Program-made: the position numbers and the translations under genes
Notes under the pieces: generated by a model
Seen by the model: the letters and a program-made list of their open reading frames with translations, nothing else
The model's database searches: none
Told to the model about the DNA's origin: nothing
DNA from: Chionis minor
Lineage: Eukaryota > Chordata > Aves > Charadriiformes > Chionididae
Length of the DNA stretch: 64,000 nucleotides
Direction of reading: 5' to 3'
Assembly (NCBI GenBank): GCA_013398295.1
Contig: VZSF01000634.1
Coordinates: 996,366-1,060,365 of the forward strand
Part shown: piece by piece, positions 1 to 12,600 of the stretch
Numbering within the stretch: the first letter of the stretch is position 1
How the letters are laid out: each line of letters opens with the position of its first letter

Positions 1-3000
1 TGAAGACAGCGTGACCTTGAGACTTGAGTCACTCCACTGGGATTATTGTAATCTGGTGCTTCTGGCTCTGCCGCGGACAGTCTCAGAAGAATCACCTAGT
101 GTTCCTCTCTCTCAATTCTGAATGAGGATCTTGGCTTTTGTCCAGTTACCTCTTGTGCTCTTCTTTAGCTAAGCAGAGCCCACCTTTGACTGTGTTTCGT
201 GCAGCAGCTGGATCAGTTGGCTTTTGTGTCGGCTGAAGCTATTAGGTACTGCCATACTTGCACATAATGAACCTAAAAATGTAAGATGTGTAACTTCTTT
301 GTAATTTCTTCCGGCTTTATGATCTATTCCGACGTGGTTTGCCATTTTTTAGGAAACCAGAATGCTGGGGTCAAACTTCTCAGAGGGATTTGCACAAAAC
401 AACTGCTACTGAATGTTAATAAATTTGCTGGGGGTTCTTTTAGGCCTGCATCCTTTAACAAGGTAAAGGAATAGATAGCAAGCCAGCGTGGTAACCGCTG
501 AAAGTATCGCTCCTACAACTCCAAAGGGAAGGCAACTCAGTGCTAGGATACAATCAGTGTAAATTGAATGTGAAATTCAGTTTAGGCAAAACAGATCAAT
601 GGACTGGCATTTGTAAAGGATAAGTGTTGATTGTAGAGATAAAACGCGCTCAATGGGACCTTCTTTAAGCATATCGCCTGGCTAGTTATTTTTAGCATTT
701 CCTCTCTCAGTGTCCCAGTATTTCAGGATGTGTGCCTGCTCTTACACAGTGAAGCTGAACTGACAAGATATTAATCCCTGAGCAAAGGCATATTAATCAC
801 CTGCTTTATTCTGTTTATGTAATACAGTTAAATATACTTTGAGAGCAGGTGAGGTACAGGGCATGGAAATGGTTTTAACCTCATGCAGACTTTCTTGATT
901 GATTGGTTTTAACGGCAGCCGCTGCCCAGTTTCTCATTTTTTTCTGCAGAGAGTAATTTGTCAGTAGAATGGCTTCATTTATCTGCTGTTGATATTTAAG
1001 ATACAGAAACATCATCTGCTTTTCTTTCCCCCTCTGTGCCAGTGAGGCTATTTAGCAAAATTTAGATTAACCAGAAATCCTGACCACACAAGGAAATGTG
1101 AAGCACAGAATCATTCAGACCTTGTGGCGTTGCAGCGGAATATTAAACTATTTACTTCAGCCAATTCTGCAGATCCTTTTGGTGGGCTGAGGGGGGGAAT
1201 TTCATGGGTTTAGTCTATTTTCTAGTGGTAAAGTGTGTCACGCAGTGGCGGAGGTGGTGTCACACCGTAGAAGATCAGCTAGTGCTGGGAACTAAGAGTT
1301 TGTACCTGCTGTGCTGTAATTAGACCTGCGGATTTGCAACATGACTGGGCTCCCCAGCCGTCTTCGTCTTAGCCGCAAAACATCAAGCCTTGGAAACTGC
1401 CTTCTCCAAAACGGAGAGTGGAGCCTTACTAGACTTTTGGTCTCAGTGGCTAAACACGGCCTGATCTGACAGTGCTGCTCTTTGTGTGAGCAAGGGCTGT
1501 GGAATGAGATCTGGAAGACAATGAACAACTAACTGGGCCTGACTTCATGGTTTTCCACATCAGGAAGCGGGATTTGTACTAGTGCTGTCGTATGAGGTAG
1601 TATTAACCCCCAGTGTTTGTGAATTAATAATTTGTTGAAACGACTGTTCTGAAAGCAAAGAATCTTCATCTGTGTTAAGTTTCAATATTAGCCCTTATGC
1701 TAAAGTTATTTTTCTCGTTTAGTAGGGTTTTCTGTATAGGTAATAGAAGGCACTATTACCAGGCAGCTTCTAAGAAGAGGCAAGGGTTTTGTTTGAGTAG
1801 TGGGGACTGAGTTGAGTAGATGATAAACTTGGTTCTGAAGAAATGGGAGAGAATTAGAATATGTATTTCCATAGGAGGACTTTTGGGCCCAATATGAACA
1901 AACTTCCTAGAAAGCCAAAGTTCAGAGCAGGCAAGGAGAGAGATTTGCAAGTGGCAAGCTGAGTACTGGATTGGAGTTGAGATGATAAAACGCCGTGGGA
2001 TAGGCAAAAATCTCCAGACAGGGCTGCTGCGAGAAGCTGTAGATGGAGTGCAGAGTTCAGGTGTGGTGGGAGCCAGGGAGGGATTGTTCTGGCTTTGAAA
2101 TTGCACAAGGCAGCACACCTGGAGCATCACAGCCAGCTGGGGCTGACCCAAGGGCTAATGGCTCCTAGCCTCACCTGGGGACAAAAGGTGGTGCTAACTC
2201 AAAAAGGATTATTTGCTGTGTGTTTTGCCGGTTTTCTGGTCTGCTTTCGTTTAATAATGAATATATTTGTGGGAATTGTGTGTATCCCTGAGAGAAATTA
2301 CACTGCGTTCTGTTAGTGAGAGCACATGCGTGTGTCCGCTGCTGCGCTGTCCTACTGCGTGCTGAGAAGAAAGAAAAATAAAGGGTAAGTCTGAATTTGA
2401 GTTTATTGGCATGGCTACTAGCTTTGGTAATTACCTGAGTGACTTTGAGTCTTGGTCAGAGGTATTTGATCCTAGTTATCGTTGATTATTAAAGAACACA
2501 AAAGTATTTATTTCTGGTTTGCAGGTAGGGAAATGGGGGTAGGGAACAGTACTTACTTGTGTAGATAAGCACTGGCCAGGAATTTAGCTCTTCAACTTGT
2601 GTTGGTTTCACAAAAACACTGCTTGAGTCTGGAGAGGGGGAAAACCCCATCAAGCCTTATTTCTGTAGGGCAAATGCGCGTAGGAGTAGTGTAGAAAGCA
2701 ATACTGCTAAAAACCAGCTGCATAGCCACCCCAGAAGTTCTTAAGCCAATATAAGCTGACTTAATTTAGCCATTACACTTAACTTGTTTGGATCTCTGTT
2801 GATGTTCCTAGTGCGAGGATATACAAAAGTAAATCTTGAAACTTTATGGTAATGGTATTTGATCAATCTAAATGTTTAATGGCTTGATATGACTTTTTTT
2901 AAATGGTATTGTGTCCCTGAAGTTCTCTTGGAAGCAAGCGGTGAAAATGTAGTGTGTGTGTGGTGAAGGCTTAAAATAAAATACTTGGAGTGACTAGGAA

Positions 3001-4430
3001 CCACTTTGGCAGCTTAGTAACCCAGAATGGTTGAAGAAACTGCTCCTGATGGAGTCAGGTGCCTCTCTGCTGCCTGTTTTAGCTGGGAATAGGTCATTTT
3101 GACCCCTGACTTGAACTGCAGACCTTTGCTCTTGTGTAGAATCCCACTGCAATGAACCCGCATATCTCGCTGCCAGGCCGGCAGGACCACCACCAGTGTC
3201 ACCTGGCATCTTGTTGAACTGTCCCCTGGAGACTGAACATCGTTCTGAGTGCTTGCTTGTGCTGCAGGGGAGGTGTTCTGGCTTTCTGCTGTTGCAGGCG
3301 GTGTTGGCCGTGCGCGCTGTTCCGGGCTGGCTGTGCTAGATGTCTGCAAACATTTCATGAGGTTTGCCCAGTCTGCGCTGGGATCAAGGGAGGATAAAAG
3401 CAAGTGACGCTGGTCTTGCCAGAGCTCATCGGCTTGCAGTTATTTTGCTGATGTCAAGTGAATAGTGGCTTTATGCAGAGTGCCCTAGCTCTGCTTGCTG
3501 TGTTCACCTCTTCCCGGGAGAGGGGAGTTGAGGATCAAATGCTGAAGCACAATTCCACTCATTTGCTTATTATATTCACAGCTGGAATGTCCCTGGCATC
3601 CCTTTGTTGTCCTTGTTAAGTCCTTATGAGCACTGATCTAAGCAGCACTGATCCAAAAGGATCATTGTCCATTTCGGTGATCCCTATAAATGCTTGCATT
3701 CATTTCATCTGGTTACTGCCCACTGCAACTACTCATTGTTATGGCTCTTTTAGTTACATTTTCCTAATCCTGTCAATGCTTTCTGCTGCTTTTCAATGGA
3801 AGACTCTCGTCAACATTAATTTACTGTGCTGCTATTACTTCTGCCTTCCCTGTTTCACGGCCAGTGAAAGGCTATAGAGCTAGTTGAGATGTAAGCAAAC
3901 TCCCAGTCTGCCGCCAGTTAATTTAATAAACTCAAGCCTGTGTGTAGTTCTTGTGCTGCTTATTCGCTGTTCGTATGAGAGGGGAACTCGGGACAGGAGT
4001 CGGGGGGGACTCAGAAGACAGGCTGTAAGACTCTTTAGATCCTCTTCTAATTAAAATAAGCTTCTTTACCCGCCTCTGAGTTGTGCTGAGGATGCCAAAG
4101 CTTAATTCTCTTACTCGTTGCATTGTACACCATGTGCAAAAGGCCACGTGGAAGAACGGGCTTATAGCTCCATAGTAGTGTGCTGGGGGCAGCGTGAGCA
4201 CAGCATGTGTGGAATAAACAAATCCTGAGTTTTAAGAAGCGGTGATGTGCCCGTTTTTGTCGGGCAGAGGACAGAGTGCTTTCTCCTCTTAGTGACGTTA
4301 ATGTATTTTCTGTCCCTGAATGGGAATTTATGGAGGGAATCTTGACTCCTGTGATGACTGCTTGTCCTCCCGGGATGCGCCAAGGTGGTGATTTCTCCCT
4401 GAGCTGGCACTCCGTAGCCTGGTCCCGGTG
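1..4430. other. Upstream noncoding sequence, no gene recognised
   Basis: I see no exon with recognisable protein similarity and no RNA gene here. The open frames are short and scattered on both strands. In mammals FNDC10 and SSU72 lie upstream of MIB2, but neither can be read on either strand. The last part (about 4250-4440) grades into the GC-rich island. Promoter-distal regulatory DNA is possible but not demonstrable by eye. Confidence 0.5.
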
Positions 4431-4439
4431 TGTCCCGTT

Positions 4440-5240
4440 GAGTGGTCCCGCTCGTGTCGGAGCACCCACATTTGCGTTCAGAGCACGCGGGCGAGCGACA
4501 GCCTGAAGGAGGATGCGTAAGGTCCCCGGGAGGGAGTTACGCGTGGCCTGGGGCTGGTGCTGGGGCTCTGGGCAGGAGTCGTGGCTCTTAAGGCACAAAA
4601 CCAGCGCTGCTCGCTGCGGGGAGCCTGACCCAGACGCGTCTGTCTCCAGCTGGCCGCGGAGCGGAGCTGGGAGCCCCCACGGGGGGGGTCCAGGCGGCTC
4701 CTCGCCCGCTGTCAGCCGGGGGCAGGTTCCAGCCCTGGGCGGCCGACGGGGCTCTGGGGAGGAGACGCGGCTTCTCGCTCGGCTCGGGCTGTGGGGCCGG
4801 GTCGGCGGCGGGGCGGCTTGCCGCATCTCGGGGGGGCGNGGGCGGGGGGGAAATTCCGCCTCCCTCCGCCCGCTCTCCCGGGGAGGTGCCGGTCCTCGGG
4901 GCGCCCTGAAGGTCCGTTCCCTTCCCCCGCGGCCCCTGAGCCGGGCCGGGGCTGTCCGGGGGCGGCGGGGCCGGGCCGGCTGCAGCGGCGGCGGCTGCAG
5001 CGGCGGCAGGAGGTTCCGCCGGGGCCAGGCCGGGTCGTGCCGTGNGTCGGGGCTCCGTCCCCGGGGCCCTCCGCCAGCCCCACGGCGGGGGGAGCGGGGC
5101 CTCCCCGTGTCCCAGGCCCCCGGGCTGGGTCCGGAGGGGCGAGGGGTTGTGTCGGGGCGAGGGGTGCGTGGCCCGCGCGTGCTTTGTGGCCCTGGGAAAA
5201 CCGCCTCGCAGCAAGGTGCGGCGTGAGCGCTTCGCTAGGT
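4440..5240 (+). promoter_or_regulatory. MIB2: CpG island, probable MIB2 promoter and first noncoding exon
   Basis: About 800 bp are very rich in G+C and CpG, with GGGCGG boxes, CGG/GCAGCGG runs near 4982-5010 and no obvious TATA box. The sequence around it is AT-balanced. It lies about 4.1 kb 5' of the MIB2 start codon and is the only such island in the window, as expected for a housekeeping-type promoter. Candidate first-exon donors are GGC|GTGAGC (5222) and CAG|GTGGGA (near 5400), but I cannot choose between them. Two single N bases (4839, 5045) fall inside. A divergent transcript from the same island cannot be excluded. That it is the MIB2 promoter is inferred from position. Confidence 0.65.
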
Positions 5241-5249
5241 GTTGGGTGC

Positions 5250-8200
5250 TGCCGAGAGATGTCATCTCCGAAATAGCAAACTGTGCCCGAGGAGAAGGAA
5301 GAGGCAAAGAGAACAAAAATAGTAAGAAATGGGGGATGATGTTACTTTCCGAAACGCTTAGTGTAATACTGACTTCTTTTGGGGCTTGTGACTTGACAGG
5401 TGGGAAAGCTGCGCATTTTGGGTTCAAGTGAGCTGAAAAGACCCTGTAATAAAAGTTCTGCTGCGGCCATCTCTGTGTGCCTCGACAAAGGATGCTCAGG
5501 AACTGGAAGCTAGAGGAATATCAAACTCTGAGCTTCGCAAGCTTGTGCTGCTCTTTAGGGAAAGTGTATGATTTGGATTTGCTGTAGCCAGAGCACTTAA
5601 GGAAGCATCCTTAGGACAGGCAAAGCTCTCCGAGGTGGAGTAATTCACCTGAGAAGACAGTTCAAACTGCAAAATATGTGGAAAGGGGGAAAAAAACCCC
5701 CAACCTCGAAACAAAATCATCTTCCTCTGTTTACCATACTGTTTAAATAACTTGATAACCGGGTTACGTGCACTTATTTTGCCAATCTGCTTACACCACC
5801 ATTCGATTCTGTTTACTGTGTGTCCAGCACAGCAGCAACCTTTGCCTCCTACCAGACAAATGCAGGGTTGCCTCCAGAGCACCTTCTACCAACAGTGCAG
5901 TTTGAATATTGGCAGGAATTTGTGACAATTATTGCAACTAAACTGTTGGGGGCTGGAGGCTTAAAAGTATTTTCCCTTTCTTCCAGTTAAGTATTACTGG
6001 GATTTCCTAAGAATGGACTCACAGATTACACCTGAGCTGTTCTTTCCTGTGTCATGGTAGATGAGGTCAGAATCTTATGTCAGGAGTCAGAAATATGCCT
6101 GTGTCTTGTGATGGATTATTTGTTCGCAGTTACTTTAAAGTCCCATGGGAAACTGGTTTTCTCTGTGAATCATTTCTGGCAGCTATACCTATCCTTCCGC
6201 GGAATAATTATGGCACAGGCAGTGTCGAGGGAGGAGTATTTGCTTCAATGAGTGAAACATTTCCACTTAGGAAGTAAATAATACTGGTCTCTGGGAAGGT
6301 TCAGGCTGCATGAGCGTTGTAATTCATCTCGTAAAGGTTTTGAAAGGTTCTTTTCTCTTGTTATGCATCACCCCTGCAGATTAGATGGGAATGCAGAATG
6401 CGTTTGGTGCCTTCTTGTGTGGAAAATGGAGTATTCGCATTAAGAAGACAGCCTTCAGAGCAGTGAGCAAGGGACTGCATGAAGGTCGTTGCAGCACAGA
6501 CAACTCCGTTAACTAGTATTCGGCATCACAAGTGTACAGTTGAACTACAACAGCTTCCTCGGGTTGTGGGAAGAGTACATGTGCAGCTCCTCTGGGAGTT
6601 GTAGGGACCCGCAGAACCAAGGGAAGCTTGGTGTCTGTCACAGCAGTAGAAGTCTGTTCCCATCTGGATCCAGCTTATTATAGGCTATGGATGAGATGGA
6701 TTTTTGTCCTTGCGACTCGGTACCTGTGACATTGATAGAGATTGCTGTCTCTTGGCAGTTCTGTGACAAAACACCTGATGTTGCATGTCATATTGCATCC
6801 ATAAGTAAATTCACAGCGCAGTGAAATGATGCGTTTCTCCAGGACTCTTTCTACAAAGTGAAAGTGCTTCGTATAGCTTATGTATTTCCCTGGCAGTTTG
6901 AGGAAGGGATCTCTGTAGCATTCATGTCAGAAAAGGAGTGGGAAGGTGCACAGAGAAAGTGTGGTTTTGCCTGTGTTGGTGACACATTTCTGGGCCGAGG
7001 CAGTTCTGACCTGAGGTTGGTGCTCGCTGTTTACCTGCTCTGTCGCGCGTGTGTCACGACACGTGACGTGCTGTCCTCCTCCGCTCTTTGCAGGTAGCAA
7101 GGGATCACCCTCCTTCGTACTGCAGTGACTTAAATTTTATGGGTTTGTAGCACAGCCTGGAATATTCTTTTGCGATTACTCATTTTTGAAACTGACATTG
7201 CCTTCCTTGAAATGCCGAAAGTTCTGATGCCCGTGATTTTTCATTCATTCCTGGGGAGAGGGAAAAGGTCCACTGAAATAGCATAAAACTCTAAAGGTTG
7301 GGGAGTGTCACTCCATCCTCATCTAACAAACCCCATGCTGTTTGCTGTTTCCTTCTCGACGCATGCGATTCCTTTTCCTGCTGTTATTACCTCCCCTTAC
7401 CTTCCACCACTTCGCTTGGATGAAACAGGAGGGGTGGTTGCTGGTTTTAAGGAAGAGCCATGTACAGTAATTGAACTGGGCTTCTCTTGCACCTTTGTAT
7501 TGTTGGATGTTTCCATTTGTTTTCTCTGCAGAGGGTTTGACTCTCTCGGCTGGTTGATAACAGCCTTTTAAAAAAGCGGTTCTGCCTCTTCGTTAAAGCA
7601 ATAAATTGTCCATTTTGTTCATCTCTGATGTGGAGGAAGAGGGGATTGTAGAAATCTCATTAGGCTCCGCAATGCTTTCTAAAAAGGCTATTCCTTCTTT
7701 TTGATAATTCCTGCTTTTATAAAGACAATAAGCACCAGTGCACCTTAAACTCAGCAATGTTACATCCACCTCCACAAAGAAAGTCTAAATGAAAGTGTCG
7801 CCCAAGGCATCTTTTAGTGATGATTAGAATGAAAGATGACGTGAAGTTCACAAGGACGTTTGTTTTTGATGTTGCTCTCGTGCGACGGGTGTTTGGATGT
7901 CACAGTGACACGCAGCAGGAGAAGTCTGAAGCTGGAGAGATGCTAAAGCTGAACAGAAATCGGGCTCTTTCTGCATGCTAGAAACTTGATTTTTGCATCA
8001 AACTACTCCTCCATACTTTTAGAAGGGGATGTTTGGCTGGAGGAAGAGTTTATTTTTAGGCCTGGGTGGTTTCAGTTGCTTTATTGGTAGGCGGTAGTGT
8101 TAATAACGTGTCACATGGCACAGAGCTGCTCCTGTTGCCAGATCTGAGTACACATCCTATTCGCTTGTCAGCTGGTTTGTCAGCCTGGTTTTGTGCTTTG

Positions 8201-9277
8201 GAATCTGCAGAGCTTGACCCTTGGCATTTTGTTGGTTCTTTTCTCTTTTCTTTTCTTTTTTTTTTTTTTTAATTTTGAGAAAATTTTGGATGATATGGAT
8301 AGCTTGAGAGGAAGAGGGAGAGACCCAGGGATGCCCAAAAATAAAAGGATGCTGCCGTAGATTTTTCCAGAAGTCAAAGCAGCAGCTTGGCCCTAAGTAT
8401 TGAAAGCCACGCTCCTCTGTCTTGTTGGTCTGGTGAAGAGGTAACCCAGGCTTTGACAATCTATTCGATTTCATTCAACGTCGTGGATGCGCTGCATCCG
8501 TGTGGTACTCACCTCATTTACAAATTGTCATGGCAACAGTTGGAAAGTCCATCCCAAGCTTTTACTGATCCCAGCACAAAATCGGCAGTGCTTGTTGCAG
8601 GTAAGCAATAACCCTCCCCTGCTCCTGCTGTAGCTAGCATTGGTAAATAGCAGCAAAATTGACATTTCTCTGATATTGGCACTTCTTTAAAAACTGCTAT
8701 TGCTTTTGAAAAACAGACAAATGTTTCTTTCTTATGCTTCTTTAAAACTTCCTGTGTCTCAAAATCGAAATCAAAACTGACTTTCTGGGCAAGTGAAACT
8801 CAACGCTGCTATGTTGTGTGGTGAGATGCGTATGAAGAGTCTTCCTCAAAAATAGACTGGTATTAACTTTCAGTTGCTAAAATCATGCTGCTGGTGTTTT
8901 TCTGGTCATTTCTTTCAACAATATTTTCTGTGCTTTTTTGTTTCTGTTGCAGTTGTGTCTCTGTAGCTGTTGCACATACCCTGAATTTGAAATCAAGGGG
9001 TGGTACTGGAGTTTTGTACAGGCTTCTGGCCCAGTTCTCTTTTCTCATACCCAAGTTCTGCAATAAGTCTTTTGGACATTATGCAGATGTTTCTGTGCCT
9101 TGGAAATCTGGCTAGTTTGTGTATCTTTCCCACGTACGCTAAAGCTGTGAGGACCCCCATTTTAAATAAAGTACAGATTTATCTACTCAGTAGGTCAGGC
9201 CTCATCTGTAGCCAGGTCATTCTGGGGGAATTGTGCTGTGTTGAGTGGCATCACTTAATTGTATGTTGTCTTATTAG
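5250..9277 (+). other. MIB2: Probable MIB2 first intron (5' leader intron)
   Basis: This is noncoding sequence between the CpG island and the first coding exon. It holds a T-run near 8258-8271 and a strong donor-like site CAG|GTAAGC at 8601, which could end an alternative leader exon (the frame 8387-8600 is open up to it). I found no protein-similar exon. That it is an intron is inferred from the promoter position and the acceptor at 9276-9277. Confidence 0.4.
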
Positions 9278-9381
9278 GTGAGCCGAACATGCTGCTGATG
9301 ATGCTGAGTGTGGCGCTGCTGATACTGCCTGTCTCCGAGACCCCTTTCGTGGAAGAATTTTAGGGGTTGCTGTGCAGATCA
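9278..9381 (+). other. MIB2: MIB2 5' UTR segment with an upstream ORF
   Basis: An acceptor-like TTGTCTTATTAG ends at 9277 and could open the leader part of coding exon 1. Within it, an ATG at 9289 starts a 24-codon ORF that stops at TAG 9361-9363. This is the same frame as MIB2, whose ATG is at 9382. A second possible acceptor, TGCTGTGCAG ending at 9377, would splice almost directly onto the start codon and drop the small ORF. Which acceptor is used cannot be told from sequence. Confidence 0.45.
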
Positions 9382-9628
9382 ATGGACGTGGACCCCTATG
9401 CCAGCATGCAGGTTGGGATGCGGGTAGTTCGTGGAGTGGACTGGAAGTGGGGCAACCAGGACAACGGTGAAGGGAACGTTGGGACTGTGGTTGAGATAGG
9501 TCGGACAGGCAGCCCAACAACTCCAGATAAGACTGTGGTCGTGCAGTGGGATCAAGGCAACAGAACCAATTATCGGACTGGATTCCAAGGGGCTTACGAC
9601 CTTCTTCTGTATGACAACGCACAAATAG
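9382..9628 (+). CDS. MIB2: MIB2 coding exon 1
   Basis: Encodes residues 1-82 and the first base of Gly83. It carries the first MIB/HERC2 domain, with the typical [14 protein letters not shown] core and the [19 protein letters not shown] stretch. The donor is ATAG|GTGAGT. Confidence 0.95.
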
Positions 9629-12600
9629 GTGAGTATAGCACGGACAAGAAGCACAAACACTGGTGCTGTCAGCCCCTCTCCTTTAGCAGACGTAACACCT
9701 GCCTCTCCTGCTAGCTGGAACGTTAAGTCTTTTGCAACTGCCGCTGGACCGACGCTGAGCAGCAGCGTACGCTCAGCCAGTTCATGGCCGTGAAATTTCT
9801 GTTTGCTTCTATGCAAAGGCTTTTCTTTCCTCTTTCTTTTTTATCTGTGAGCCTGTTTTGCTGACTTTGTAGTTTTGTTGGATTCTGGCATGACTTTTAG
9901 GATGAGAATCCCTTAAGCCGGGAAGTAGATATTATATTATTGCATCATCTTCAATACATGCACAGTACGTGATTTTTTTTCTTTAAATCACCCTGTTGTA
10001 GGTCTAAGAGCCTGGTCAGCCTGGTTTCTCTGGATTTTGTGAGGATCTTACTTTACTTTGCTTTTGTTCTCCTAGGTGTCCGTCACCCTAACATCATCTG
10101 TGACTGTTGCAAGAAGCATGGTATACGGGGAATGCGGTGGAAGTGCAAAATGTGTTTTGACTATGACTTGTGCACGCAGTGTTACATGAACAACAAGCAC
10201 GATCTGTCTCACTCCTTCGAGCGCTATGAGACAGCCCACTCGCAACCGTAAGTGATGCGCTAGGGGAGGTGCAGGTAGCCATGCTGAGATGGACAGGTCA
10301 CCGTTCCATAGCAGTGGTCTCCAAAATGGGGCCTGCGTGCCCCAGGGGGTGTGCAGGAATAACATAGGAGAACTTCAGTAGTACACATCTGTATAATTTA
10401 TAAAAAAATAAATGTACGTATGTTGGGTGTTGCTCAAAGTATATTGTTTTTACTGATAGGATTGCACAATCAAAAAAGTTTGGGGACCACTGTTTTGTAG
10501 AATAGTGTAAAGCCAGATCTGGCACTTCCAAGGAGCTGCTTGAAAAAAGGCAGCAAACACAAATCAGCAGAAATTATCTGAAAAATTAACGTGAAAATTC
10601 AAAATGTTTGTCTGCTCTGGTTTTTCTTTTCCTCCTCCCCCCTCCAGTTAAATAGTTTCTTAGACATGCTTTGCTATTTGCTGTTCTCAGATAACTGAGT
10701 GGCCACAGGAGGCTGACAGGAATCTTGCACTCCCAAATTGTTGATTTCTTCTCAGAGTCTGTACTATTCACTGAAGAACAGCACCTCATTTGCTCTGTAC
10801 TCTACCTCCGTGCATTAGTGTTATTGGAAGTGACTGCTACACTGTGGAACAGTATCCATAAATTTATGCTCATTCATGATGTACCAAAACATGGAGGTCT
10901 GTTCTCTTGTCCTGAGGAAGAACTGAAAAATAGTCTCAACAGTAATTTCATTTGTGCCTCTGAAGGTGGGCATGAAGATGAATCTTGTAATCCTCTTGCC
11001 CTTAGGAAAAGTAATGGGAAATCAGCTCAATCAGCTCTTGTCTCTGTCATTGATTTTCCTTTTTTTTTTTTTTTTCCCCCACTCAGAAATATCACTGTGC
11101 ATTGCATCTGCCTGGGGAATGAAAAGTGTAATTACTTTGCTAAAAACAGCGATGTTGGATTTGCAGATGTTTTTCTTCCTGTATGGGAAGCTCCCTCTGG
11201 AGCTGATGAGTATAGTTTTGCCAATGTGGCTGCACCCCAATTCAGAGGGCTAGCAAAGGGATAGATGTTGCAGTCCAGAGATGTCCCCTCTGAGCTTTGA
11301 GGCTTGTGTTTATCCACCAGATTAGGATGTTTCTTGAGCTCGGGTTAATATGACAAGCCAGCCAGATCCTATTGTGAAATGAGCTTTCTGATTTCATATA
11401 TATATATAAAAAAGTGTATATAAAAATAGACTTTTTTTTCCCTTTCTCTCTTTCTATGAATATTATAGTTAGCTCCAAATAGTTACTCAGAGGTGCCTGC
11501 TTATATCTTTTATTTGAGCTCTAGGTACTCTCTGCTGTGAAGTTACATAATCTTCCTCACATTTAAAGAAAAAAGAAAAAAAAAAAAGTAGGCAACAATT
11601 ACTGTAAGAGGCTGCACTGTTGTAGAGCAGTCCAATTTTTCTGGCCTTCGCATGGGTCATCCGTGGCGCTGCGCAGAGCTGCATTCTCCTGGGCAGCAGG
11701 CCAGTCTGTTGCCTTTCCTGAGCCTGGTCAGGAGCACGCTAGCGTGCTGTCGTTTATCAAAAGGCAGCTTGCTAGGCAATTTCTCCCCAGGAATCTCATC
11801 CTCTGCAGAACTTGCTTCCTTTTCTGTGGAATCTGAATGGTGAAAGATGTAAATAGAACAATTTTTTCCTTTCAAGGCTTGTATCTGACCTGTGTCTGGG
11901 CTGCCATTTGAATTAGGCAGTAGAGCACTTTGCTGTCAGCGTGAGGAGAGAGCTTGGAAGATTGCCACTAAACTTGCTGGAGCTAGTACTGTCCTTACAC
12001 GGGTGGTTTGACTTTCACTAAACACTGCAGCACCCTCTGGAATGGCACTGAAGCGCTGGAGGGCTCTTTGGAGGTAGACATCCACTAGAGCAGAACTTGA
12101 TGTCTGATGATGCTCGCCTCTTAGTGGCTTTTTGGTTTGTTTGGTTTGGGCTTTTTTTTTTTTCCCTGAACTCCTTCACTTTTTTCTGCGAGTGTGGTTC
12201 GTTCAGTGGTTAGGTAAGGTGTGATATAAATTAACTTTTTTTTGAATTGATAAAAAGAAGTCTAGGCCAGAGTCTATGATACGAAGTCTTCCGTTAACGT
12301 AGCAGTATTCTGATTTACATTACTATGTGTTAGCAGGAGGAATGATCTTCCTAATACCAAGCAGATTAATTAAAAAAAAAAAAAAGAAAGAAAACAAGGG
12401 GGGGAGCTGTGTGTGTGACATCGGGGACACAGCGTGAGCCTGTTGGATGTGGCAGTGGTTGCTGGGAGCCTCGATAAGGGGTAAAGGAAGAAGCAGCAGT
12501 AGCTGTAATTGGATATTATAACATCTTTCCTGCTGTTCCTACGTGGCAGGTATTGAGTGTAGCCCTGCTGAGGGATGGAGAGAAATTAGAAATCCTTAAT

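Noticed and set aside
1..4000. SSU72 or FNDC10 expected upstream of MIB2
   Set aside because: Neither the SSU72 phosphatase N-terminus nor a fibronectin-type frame can be read on either strand.
4047..4826. 259-codon minus-strand open frame, possible divergent gene
   Set aside because: Half of it lies in the GC-rich island where stops are rare; proline/arginine-rich composition and no recognisable domain.
8387..8611. Open frame ending at a perfect donor (CAG|GTAAGC, 8601), possible alternative MIB2 first exon
   Set aside because: No ATG-led similarity to known MIB2 N-termini and no clear promoter nearby. Kept only as a note in the leader intron.
9251..9816. Long minus-strand open frames of 123 and 145 codons
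   Set aside because: They overlap MIB2 coding exon 1 in antisense. The plus strand has the family match, so these are shadows.
10725..11264. 179-codon open frame in MIB2 intron 2
   Set aside because: It begins at TTG, runs through a T-rich tract giving polyphenylalanine, and I recognise no domain. Probably chance.
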